The translations under genes were made by a program, and so were the position numbers. Positions 1 through 6,971 of a stretch of DNA of 40,403 nt are shown here, piece after piece. Source of the stretch: Candidatus Loosdrechtia aerotolerans (GTDB lineage: Bacteria > Planctomycetota > Brocadiia > Brocadiales > Brocadiaceae); the NCBI GenBank assembly GCA_021646405.1, contig SOER01000031.1:1-40403 (forward strand), in the 5' to 3' direction. Numbering within the stretch: position 1 is the first letter of the stretch; each line of letters opens with the position of its first letter. The notes below the pieces were generated by a model that did no database searches, was not told the origin of the DNA, and saw only the letters and a list, made by a program, of their open reading frames with translations.

Positions 1-15
1 TCATGGAGTTTTATG

Positions 16-104
16 TCACCCTTTCAGGGTGAATTCTCTTGTTTTTTCATTATCCCAGGGTAAAAATTTACCCTGGGCTATCAGAGAAAAGCCCTTTGGG
101 CTTT
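16..104. repeat. Three consecutive perfect hairpins
   Basis: Three inverted repeats follow each other within 90 bases: TCACCCT/AGGGTGA (16-22 and 26-32), CCCAGGGTAAA/TTTACCCTGGG (54-64 and 67-77) and AAAGCCC/GGGCTTT (88-94 and 98-104). None is followed by a clean T-run, so a classical terminator is not clear. They may be the 3' end of a transcript from the left, or small palindromic repeats. No gene is visible in this stretch. Confidence 0.55.
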
Positions 105-282
105 AAAAAGGATTTGGTTTTATAGGTCTTCATAAATACTCCTTTCTCTTGTCAAAGTAGTATACCTACCCGCGACAATTTTAATGAAAAACGTTACCTA
201 TATCCTACATTCCGCACGTAAAAGTCATAAGTTGTTCAAACTCCTTATTAATAAAAACGTACAAAAATTTGTGGTCAGGTAC

Positions 283-486
283 TTATAACCCTTCTTTAAA
301 AAACCATATGAACCACTGAATTGTCTCAACACCTCTATTCATATTTTTGAGGATCTCTTCATCTGGAAGTCTTATTCCTCTCAATCCTGTTTGCTGGTTG
401 CTGTTCCAGTCATGATAGTTTGTTTTGTTTGCTTTCAGATTCTTTCTCTTTTTAAATTTCTTCCCTCCCCATTCACCCCATATGCA
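283..486 (-). pseudogene. Start-less ORF remnant, unknown family
   Basis: The minus strand is open for 67 codons, closed by TAA at 283-285 and preceded by an in-frame TGA at 487-489. No ATG, GTG or usable RBS is seen in frame. The translation does not look like random AT-rich sequence: a lysine-rich segment is followed by NSNQQTGLRGIRLPDEEI and an aromatic C-terminus QWFIWFFKEGL. I do not recognise the family. It could be the 3' end of a decayed gene, which would fit the surrounding non-coding, repeat-containing spacer. The composition argument is an inference from reading the peptide only. Confidence 0.35.
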
Positions 487-509
487 TCAAGCTAAGGAAT
501 AATGTGGTA

Positions 510-650
510 CTTTTTTCTGATCCTCACACAAAACCACAAAGCCACAAAAATACCAAGATATATAGTATGTCCCCATTCTATATTCCTGACATTCTGTCCT
601 TTACCATTCTTTATTCATTTTATTCTTAGTGTCTCCGCGTCTTTGTGTGA
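510..650. repeat. Interspersed inverted repeat, copy 1
   Basis: The element begins TTTTCTGATCCTCACACA, runs into CACAAAGCCACAAA-type sequence, contains CATTCTTTATTC, and ends with the inverse arm GTCTTTGTGTGA. The same layout recurs at 17671-17795, and the left arm alone at 32183-32220. The outer arms are imperfect inverted repeats of each other. It carries no coding potential and looks like a MITE-like or REP-like intergenic element. Confidence 0.65.
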
Positions 651-684
651 TGAAGATACCTCAGCTTGAATGAAAGGATTATCA

Positions 685-734
685 TGTGTCGTGTCACATT
701 TTAAAACAAAACATATTTTGTGTCATGTCACACC
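685..734 (+). repeat. Direct repeats TGTGTC(G/A)TGTCACA
   Basis: TGTGTCGTGTCACA (685-698) and TGTGTCATGTCACA (719-732) are direct repeats with one difference, 34 bases apart start to start. A third relative, GTGTCATGTTACACC, lies near 19845-19859. The spacing is close to three helical turns, so a protein binding site is possible, but no gene start is nearby except the tiny ORF at 816. Confidence 0.4.
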
Positions 735-815
735 AGGCTGCATTGATAACCTTCCCGTTTAATTACATCTTAACTGAGTAAAACAATTATCATATTTTCT
801 ACGTAAAGGAGAAAA

Positions 816-941
816 ATGAAAAGTAGTACCATACCTGTAAAATACGTGGAGGGGCAGTAAGATAATCGTAAGATTACGCAAGAGACGACCTTATCCACAC
901 AGTATCCTGAGACTCACGACAAGACCAAAATGTACAAATAA
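816..941 (+). pseudogene. Tiny ORF interrupted by in-frame TAA
   Basis: A strong ribosome binding site (AAAGGAG, 805-811) sits at good distance before ATG 816. The frame reads 14 codons (MKSSTIPVKYVEGQ) to TAA 858-860, then stays open for 26 more codons to TAA 939-941. The second part has mixed polar composition. Either this is a 14-residue leader-type peptide, or a 41-codon small gene broken by a nonsense mutation. No homology is recognised. An open run of 26 codons can easily arise by chance, so only the RBS plus ATG is notable. Confidence 0.3.
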
Positions 942-1147
942 TTATTTTTACTTTTGTTATCTGTTTATTTTTCATTCTTATCGCTAACTCTGTAATTCAA
1001 CGGTCTAAATTTTGCTACCCATAGAACAATAGGGATCTGTATGTTTATAAATACTTGTATTAAAAAGGTTTATGTTGTTTGTTCTTGACTGGTTATTCTT
1101 GGGGGTGGGGGCGAATCTTGGAGACGTCAGGGAGTATTTATAAAATA

Positions 1148-2275
1148 ATGGATGAAGAGCAATCGAGGTTATTACTATCAGGTGTAACGGACCTTTTGTT
1201 TGTTTATGATACATCAGGGAACGTGGTATTTGTCAATAAGGTATTTGAAAAATTTACCGGGTACAGACCGGAAGAATTCTATGGGAAACCGTTTTCCCCG
1301 CTCTTTAATAAATTTAACCTGGAAAGAGCAGTAAATGCTTATAAATTAGCATTAACAGGGGAGTGTTCGCAATCCGAGATTTCTTTTAAAAATACCAAAA
1401 TACTCTGCGAATACCGAAATTTTCCGTTACGGGATAACAGGGGAGACATCATTGGAGTTATGGGTATTGCAAGAGATATTACTGTTCGTAAGCAACGTGA
1501 AGAGGAATTGAAGGCGATGAATGAATTGTTAGAAAAGCAAGTAGTTGAACATTCAGCAAGGTTATCAGAAATGAACGGGGAACTCGTGGAAGAGATGAAC
1601 GACCACAAGAGGATAGAGAGAGAGTTAAAACAGAGTATCGGGAAGCTGCAAAAATCTTTAAGGATAGTTATTCATAGTTTGGCATCAACTATTGAATTAA
1701 AGGACGCCTATGCGGCAGGTCATCAGAAAAGGGTAGCCCAGCTTGCACGTTGTATAGCTGAAGAGATGGGTCTTCTGAAAAGCAGGGTAGACGCTGTTAG
1801 TTTAGCTGCAACACTTCATGATATTGGTAAAATATCAATACCAACTGAAGTTCTCGGTAAAACAGATCAGCTTACACCATACGAGCTTCATATGCTGAAA
1901 ACTCATCCTCGCGTAAGCTATGATATTCTCAGAGAGATAGAGTTCCCCTACCCTGTTGCTCAAATTGTACTCCAACACCATGAGAGGATGAATGGTTCGG
2001 GATATCCCTCCGGTGTATTTGGAAAAGATATCCTTTTAGAGGCAAAAATTCTGGCAGTTGCTGATGTTATTGAGGCAATGCTAACGCCTCGCCCTTACAG
2101 ACCAGCTCTTAATCTGGATAAAGTATTAGAGTATGTTTCTGAACAGAGAGGTATCCTGTATGACGCTCATGTGGTATATGCCTGCTTGGTTATTTTTCAC
2201 GAGAAGGGGTTTCGATTTGAACCGGAGTTCAATTCAAATATACGATTCATTGAGGAAGTTTTGTTAAAGGTTTGA
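1148..2275 (+). CDS. PAS sensor / HD-GYP c-di-GMP phosphodiesterase
   Basis: Predicted cytosolic signalling enzyme that hydrolyses cyclic di-GMP. From Met at 1148 (375 residues): a PAS domain at about 6-112, ending in the usual ARDIT motif, then a charged coiled coil to about 170, then an HD-GYP domain. HDIGK at 224-228 gives the metal-binding HD pair, HH at 277-278 supplies further ligands, and GSGYP at 283-287 is the diagnostic loop, so the active site looks intact. No membrane segment or receiver domain is seen, so the PAS domain is the likely sensor; its ligand is unknown. The frame extends to a TTG at 1079 with AAGG upstream, but the extra 23 residues are not PAS-like. I prefer ATG 1148, although its GGAG lies rather far upstream. 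The next gene, 67 bases on, makes the same messenger. Confidence 0.88.
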   Translation: MDEEQSRLLLSGVTDLLFVYDTSGNVVFVNKVFEKFTGYRPEEFYGKPFSPLFNKFNLERAVNAYKLALTGECSQSEISFKNTKILCEYRNFPLRDNRGDIIGVMGIARDITVRKQREEELKAMNELLEKQVVEHSARLSEMNGELVEEMNDHKRIERELKQSIGKLQKSLRIVIHSLASTIELKDAYAAGHQKRVAQLARCIAEEMGLLKSRVDAVSLAATLHDIGKISIPTEVLGKTDQLTPYELHMLKTHPRVSYDILREIEFPYPVAQIVLQHHERMNGSGYPSGVFGKDILLEAKILAVADVIEAMLTPRPYRPALNLDKVLEYVSEQRGILYDAHVVYACLVIFHEKGFRFEPEFNSNIRFIEEVLLKV

Positions 2276-2342
2276 TCCAGAAGTATGTATCTGTTTATTA
2301 CGAATGCGCACAGGTCAGGTTTTCTTAGAGAAGTAAAATAAC

Positions 2343-3287
2343 GTGAAATTAGAAAAAAAACATTATAACTTTGTAGAAACATTTGTAGATGCCATTATAT
2401 CAGCAGATGCGGAAGGGTATATTATTTATTGCAACCCTGCCGCGAAGAAGATGTTTGGATACGAAAACGATATAGTTGGCAAGAATATTACTATCCTGAT
2501 GCCGGAGCGATTCAGGGTAAAATATAGAATAGGTATGAACAGATATGTAAGCACAGGATTAACGAGCCTTATTGGACGAACTGTCGAGTTGACTGGGTTA
2601 AAAAAAGATGGTACTGAATTCCCTGTAGAATTATCGCTATCAGTATGTACCGTGGATAACAATTGTCATTTTATCAGTACTATTCGGGATATTACCCAAA
2701 GAAAGCATATGGAACTTACCCTGTTGGAGTCTAATAAAAAGTTAAAAAATCTCTCAATGAAGGATAGTCTGACGAATTTATACAACCGGCGTTACATGTA
2801 TGAAGTATTAGAAAAAGAATTCAGGAGGGCGAAAAGATACAGGAATAATCTTTCCTGTATAATGGTTGATGTAGATTACTTCAAAAACATAAACGATCTT
2901 TATGGACACCCCTTTGGGGATAAGGTACTGATAGATTTTTCTTCATTTTTGTGTGGAATGGCAAGGTCTACGGATATTGTTTCCCGGTATGGAGGTGAGG
3001 AATTTTTTATCATTCTTCCTGATGTGAGTATCCACGGTGCTGTAGATTTTGCTGAAAGGTTAAAAAAAAGCATAGCAAAACGCAGAATAGAGGATAAAGA
3101 AGAGAATATCGCCGTTCTATTGAGTATTAGTGCCGGAGTAAGTTCATTTTCAAGATATACCCTTAATAAAGAAGTGTTAGTAAACCAGGCAGATATGGCC
3201 CTTTACGAGGCAAAAAGACTCGGGAGAAACAGGATATGCTGTTATAGACATAAAAAAACTGCGCAAAAACAGTGTGTTTCACAGTGA
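2343..3287 (+). CDS. PAS / GGDEF diguanylate cyclase
   Basis: Predicted diguanylate cyclase making c-di-GMP from two GTP. It has 314 residues with a GTG start. A PAS domain covers about 5-120, followed by a linker and a GGDEF domain at about 138-305. The catalytic motif is GGEEF at 217-221, and the product-inhibition site RxxD is present at R208-D211 with the usual five-residue spacing, so both activity and feedback control look intact. The PAS domain resembles the FixL type (LMPERF, then a basic segment and the RKDG-type turn), but the position of the FixL haem histidine is Tyr61, so classical haem-based O2 sensing is unlikely. It probably forms an operon with the upstream HD-GYP phosphodiesterase, giving paired synthesis and breakdown. 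The Shine-Dalgarno sequence is weak. Confidence 0.9.
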   Translation: MKLEKKHYNFVETFVDAIISADAEGYIIYCNPAAKKMFGYENDIVGKNITILMPERFRVKYRIGMNRYVSTGLTSLIGRTVELTGLKKDGTEFPVELSLSVCTVDNNCHFISTIRDITQRKHMELTLLESNKKLKNLSMKDSLTNLYNRRYMYEVLEKEFRRAKRYRNNLSCIMVDVDYFKNINDLYGHPFGDKVLIDFSSFLCGMARSTDIVSRYGGEEFFIILPDVSIHGAVDFAERLKKSIAKRRIEDKEENIAVLLSISAGVSSFSRYTLNKEVLVNQADMALYEAKRLGRNRICCYRHKKTAQKQCVSQ

Positions 3288-3498
3288 TGTGAATTAAACA
3301 CCCTCCATCCTAAAATAACCATCAATGACGTTATTTACCACATAAATATTTTTCCTCTGTGTTTTATTATCTTTCCATCAGGAGAACCTTCAGCATTGAA
3401 AATGTGGTTGACATTAATTTTATAAACTTGTAAAATGCCATTTTTGTAATAATAGATACTCTTCATACAAATAGTTACAATAATTATAGAAGTGAAGT

Positions 3499-3879
3499 AT
3501 GTACATTGGGATTGACATTATAGAAATAAAGCGTATTGAAAAATTATTCTCTTCTCATGAAAGTTTTTTAAAGAAAATTTACACAGAAAAAGAGATCGAA
3601 TACTGTAAGCCTAAAAAAAATAAGTATCAACATTTCGCCGTTCGTTTTGCTGCAAAAGAAGCTGTTTTTAAAGCCTTAGGTACTGGCTGGATTGGTACAA
3701 TGAAATGGACGGATATTGAATTGCTCAATGATGAGCTTGGTAAACCATATGTACATCTCTACGGGAGTGTAAAAGAATTAGCAGATAAGAAAAATATTCA
3801 TACCATTCCCGTATCGGTATCTCATTGTCAGGAGTATGCCATTGCTCAGGTTTTACTGATACCAAAGTCAGTAATTTAG
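3499..3879 (+). CDS. acpS: Holo-[acyl-carrier-protein] synthase
   Basis: Transfers the 4'-phosphopantetheine arm from coenzyme A to the serine of acyl carrier protein, activating it for fatty acid or polyketide synthesis. At 126 residues it has the normal family length. The two Mg-binding signatures are visible: GIDIIEI with Asp6 at the N-terminus, and FAAKEAVFKALG with Glu54. The C-terminal SVSH segment of the beta core is also present. The ATG at 3499 is the natural start because the signature begins at residue 4. It lies 96 bases before a B12-type radical SAM gene and about 1.8 kb before two ketosynthase genes, so it plausibly serves a dedicated acyl carrier protein, although no carrier protein gene is in the window. 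Confidence 0.93.
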   Translation: MYIGIDIIEIKRIEKLFSSHESFLKKIYTEKEIEYCKPKKNKYQHFAVRFAAKEAVFKALGTGWIGTMKWTDIELLNDELGKPYVHLYGSVKELADKKNIHTIPVSVSHCQEYAIAQVLLIPKSVI

Positions 3880-3975
3880 ATGCTCTTATGAAAAAATACT
3901 TTAAAAAACAATGATACGATAAGAGATTACAAGGGTTACAGAAATATAAAGGTATAAAATACGAGGAAAATATTC

Positions 3976-5460
3976 ATGAGAAAACTTGTCCTGATTAATC
4001 CTCACCCGGTTGGGAATGTTGGAGAGGAAAATGTTTCTGTATTAAATCAGATGCCGGTGAATCTTGGTTATTTAAAGGTATTGACACCAAAACACTGGCA
4101 GGTTGATATTATTGACGAAACACAGGAGCCTGCTATTGATGGGGACTCTGGAGATATTACCTTTGGCGGTGCAGACCTGGTAGGTATTACTTCAGTAAGT
4201 TATCAAGCTCACCGGGCATACCAGATAGCTACTGCCTGTAGAAAACGGGGTATACCGGTAATTATGGGTGGGATTCATGCTACAAGCTATCCGGAAGAGG
4301 TGGCAAAATATGTGGATTGCGTTGTAACAAGAGAAGCTATAACCCTCTGGGAAAGAGTCATTACCGATTTTGAAAAAGGTGCACTCCAAAAGAGATACGA
4401 GGGTGAGCTAACACCTATGGGGCTTTACAATTCTATAAGGTCTGACAGGGAATATCTGAAGAATAAATACCATTATCGGTACTCAGGAATTATAACAACG
4501 GCCGGATGTCCGTTTGGCTGCGAGTTCTGTTCCGTACCGCAATTTCAGGGCAAAAAGTATCGCGAAAGGCCCATTGAGGATGTCCTTGATGAACTAGAAT
4601 CCATTAAAGGTCAATATCGTGGCCTGATATTGACTGATGAGAATTTCTACGGACACAGCAGAAAATCAAATGAACGTGTTCGCGATCTTTTTAAAGGTAT
4701 GGTGGAAAGAGGTATTTATCAAAATTGGTTTGGTTTTACATCTCTTAATATCTATAAAGACGATGAAACCCTTGAATATATGGTAAAAAGCGGATGTGTT
4801 GGTGTGCTCATCGGGATTGAATCTATTAATGAAGAAACCCTGAAAACGATGAATAAAAATGTAAATTTGCGCATTACCATAGAAAAGTATTTTGAGGCTA
4901 TTGCCAATATCCGTAAGCACGGCCTTGCGGTATGGGGAACTATGGTTTTTGGGAATGATGCAGATACACCAGAGACCTTTAGACAAGTGGCCGATTTCGT
5001 CCTGGGCTCCCGGGTAGACATCATGACCTGTGGCATTTTATGTCCATTTATTAATACGCCGCTTTATAAAAGATTAAACAGTGACCATAGGCTTATCAGA
5101 ACAAACTTTCCTGAGGACTGGAAGTATTATACCTCTCATCATCTTACCTATATCCTTAAAAGTATGCCTCTCCAGGAGTTCATAGATGGCTTCCAATATT
5201 TGTATGATAAAATCTATACTACAGAAGTATTGCGTCAAAGATTCCAGAATGCCAGAGAGGTATTAGGCAAGAGTAATATGAATGCTGCTATGTTTGCATT
5301 CAGGGTTAATCTGGATTGGCAAAATGTGTATCAGCATTTACTTCAAAATTTGAAAGAATTGCAGGCATCCGGATATTATGACGAGATGGTGAAACGTTAC
5401 AATCAGTCAGTAAAATCCGGGAAAAAGGTAGACTTAACACCGGCAGAGATAATACCCTAG
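3976..5460 (+). CDS. B12-binding-domain radical SAM enzyme
   Basis: A 494-residue protein of the cobalamin-binding-domain radical SAM class. Residues about 1-140 form a Rossmann-like domain (VNLGYLKVL, VGITSVSYQAH, IPVIMGGIHAT) like B12-binding domains but without the DxHxxG base-off motif. The radical SAM core follows, with C178, C182 and C185 as the CxxxCxxC ligands of the 4Fe-4S cluster and GIES further on as the SAM-contact segment. The C-terminal third is helical and of unknown role. Family members perform methylations, ring contractions, cyclisations and other radical chemistry; the substrate cannot be read here. Its place between acpS and a ketosynthase pair suggests lipid or polyketide modification. 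Published comparative genomics of anammox bacteria proposed radical SAM enzymes near fab genes for ladderane lipids; applying that here is inference. Confidence 0.85.
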   Translation: MRKLVLINPHPVGNVGEENVSVLNQMPVNLGYLKVLTPKHWQVDIIDETQEPAIDGDSGDITFGGADLVGITSVSYQAHRAYQIATACRKRGIPVIMGGIHATSYPEEVAKYVDCVVTREAITLWERVITDFEKGALQKRYEGELTPMGLYNSIRSDREYLKNKYHYRYSGIITTAGCPFGCEFCSVPQFQGKKYRERPIEDVLDELESIKGQYRGLILTDENFYGHSRKSNERVRDLFKGMVERGIYQNWFGFTSLNIYKDDETLEYMVKSGCVGVLIGIESINEETLKTMNKNVNLRITIEKYFEAIANIRKHGLAVWGTMVFGNDADTPETFRQVADFVLGSRVDIMTCGILCPFINTPLYKRLNSDHRLIRTNFPEDWKYYTSHHLTYILKSMPLQEFIDGFQYLYDKIYTTEVLRQRFQNAREVLGKSNMNAAMFAFRVNLDWQNVYQHLLQNLKELQASGYYDEMVKRYNQSVKSGKKVDLTPAEIIP

Positions 5461-5516
5461 AACAGAAAAGTTATAGTATTTACATAGTGAAACTGGTCAT
5501 TACAGAGACAGGGTGG

Positions 5517-5540
5517 CATGGACAAACTGGTTTGTCCGTG
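5517..5540. promoter_or_regulatory. 24-base near-perfect palindrome
   Basis: CATGGACAAACT pairs with GGTTTGTCCGTG; all positions are Watson-Crick except two G-T pairs. It lies 57 bases after the radical SAM stop codon and has no T-run after it. It could be an operator for the downstream ketosynthase genes or a 3' stabilising stem of the upstream mRNA. Confidence 0.4.
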
Positions 5541-5550
5541 CTTATAGAGT

Positions 5551-5595
5551 TAATTCCGATTCATTGTGTTCGGTTTCATTTCTGGGTTACTATCG
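5551..5595 (+). repeat. Interspersed 45-base repeat, copy A
   Basis: AATTCCGATTCATTGTGTT, then (C/T)GGTT(T/C)CATTTCTGG and a TTAC-containing tail, is nearly identical to the reverse complement of 27871-27920. Both copies lie upstream of a protein-coding gene. The function is unknown; it could be a mobile short element or a shared regulatory site. Confidence 0.6.
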
Positions 5596-5635
5596 TTAAG
5601 TAATTGTAATGAATAGAAATAATTGTGCGTAATAT

Positions 5636-5693
5636 TTTACCCCCTTTGTTCACCACTGCATTAAGGTGAATAAAGGGGGTAAATGTTTTTTTT
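5636..5693 (+). terminator. Terminator-like hairpin in the ketosynthase leader
   Basis: TTTACCCCCTTT-G-TTCACC (5636-5654) pairs with GGTGAA-T-AAAGGGGGTAAA (5665-5683), giving a 19-bp stem with one G-U pair and a 10-base loop, followed two bases later by eight Ts (5686-5693). This is a textbook intrinsic terminator. Only 15 bases separate the T-run from the GTG start of the next gene, and those bases hold its RBS (AGAAGAG). A promoter cannot fit in between, so ketosynthase mRNA must read through the hairpin. It is therefore probably a conditional attenuator rather than a simple end of the upstream transcript. Confidence 0.75.
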
Positions 5694-5708
5694 AGAAGAG
5701 AAATTACT

Positions 5709-6917
5709 GTGTCAAAAGTCGTAATAACTGGATTAGGGCTTGTTACGCCCGTTGGAATTGGTGTTAAAGAAAGCTGGGCATCCTTCATCCGGGGTAGGGA
5801 TGGGGGTAATGAGATGAAGTCCTTCGACACTTCCCTGTATAAGATTCACCGTTCCTGTGAGGTAAAGAATTTTCATCTGGATGTCGAATTAGAAAATCAG
5901 ATCCGGGAGAATACCATTCATAAATATGTTTATTCTGCTGCCCGGGAGGCATTGCAGGAGAGTGGCTTACTCGGGGATGAAAAATTCGACAGGGAGCGCT
6001 TTGGTATCGCTATCGGTACCTTAGCCGCTGAATTAACACCCCACGAAAGGCTCCTGAGACTTGATACCTCGAGAAAAGACAATGGTTTCGATAAAACGGT
6101 TGCGGCTGTCTATCCTCCAAATTCTATTACGAATATCCTTGCCAAATATTTTGATTTTGAAGGGCCGGCGATGATTTCGCTCAATGCCTGCTCATCAGGT
6201 AATCATGCAATAGCATGGGCCTACGATCTCCTTACAGAAAACAAACTTGATGTTGTAATGGTTGGCGGGGGAGATATGATTCCTCAAACTGAATTTACTC
6301 ATTTCCATAATCTTAAGGCATTAACACCCGAACGGTGTCAGCCCTTCGATAAAAATCGGCAGGGACTCATGATTGGAGAAGGTGCCGGAATACTCATCAT
6401 GGAACGTGGCGAATTTGCTAAAAAACGTGGAGCAACTATTATTGCTGAGATGGCAGGATATGGGTTGAGTTGTGACGGGTTTCATATGACAGCACCACAT
6501 CCTGAAGGCGAAGGTGCTGTAAAATGTATGAGTGATGCATTGAAAATGGCAAGACTTTCCGGGGCAGATATTGGTTACATTAATGCCCACGGTACAGGAA
6601 CACCGCATAACGATAAAGCCGAGACAACAGCTATAAAACGTGTATTCAAGGAACATGCTTACCGGATTCCATGCAGTTCAACAAAATCCATGATCGGCCA
6701 CCTCATGGGTGCGGCAAGCACAGTGGAATCGGTTATCTGTTGCCTTGTACTAAGACACGGAATACTACCTCCAACGATTCATTACGAAACACCTGATCCG
6801 GAATGCGATCTTGATTATATACCGAATATATCACGGGAACTCAAGGTTAAACATGTGCTAAACAACTCGTTTGCCTTTGGCGGTAATAACGCCACAACGA
6901 TATTTAGCAGCGTATAG
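5709..6917 (+). CDS. FabF-like beta-ketoacyl-ACP synthase
   Basis: Condensing enzyme that extends an acyl chain with malonyl-ACP. It has 402 residues of KAS II (FabF) architecture, a tandem thiolase fold. All catalytic residues are present: nucleophile Cys161 in NACSSGNHA, His294 in NAHGTGTPHND and His331 in KSMIGH, with the conserved Lys327. The GTG start at 5709 is set by the canonical N-terminus VVITGLGLVTPVG and by AGAAGAG just upstream. The leader contains the terminator-like hairpin 5636-5693. The next gene, 54 bases on, is a homologue without these residues, so the two may form a heterodimer like KS and chain-length factor in type II polyketide synthesis. It could also be one of several housekeeping FabF copies, but the company of AcpS and a radical SAM enzyme argues for a specialised lipid pathway. 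Confidence 0.9.
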   Translation: MSKVVITGLGLVTPVGIGVKESWASFIRGRDGGNEMKSFDTSLYKIHRSCEVKNFHLDVELENQIRENTIHKYVYSAAREALQESGLLGDEKFDRERFGIAIGTLAAELTPHERLLRLDTSRKDNGFDKTVAAVYPPNSITNILAKYFDFEGPAMISLNACSSGNHAIAWAYDLLTENKLDVVMVGGGDMIPQTEFTHFHNLKALTPERCQPFDKNRQGLMIGEGAGILIMERGEFAKKRGATIIAEMAGYGLSCDGFHMTAPHPEGEGAVKCMSDALKMARLSGADIGYINAHGTGTPHNDKAETTAIKRVFKEHAYRIPCSSTKSMIGHLMGAASTVESVICCLVLRHGILPPTIHYETPDPECDLDYIPNISRELKVKHVLNNSFAFGGNNATTIFSSV

Positions 6918-6971
6918 TTTAACAGTTTCTGTTTCTTTATATTTGAGCAACAAGTTCATTTACCGATACGT

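Noticed and set aside
1005-1214. 69-residue minus-strand ORF before the HD-GYP gene
   Set aside because: No RBS, low complexity and overlap with the PAS coding region.
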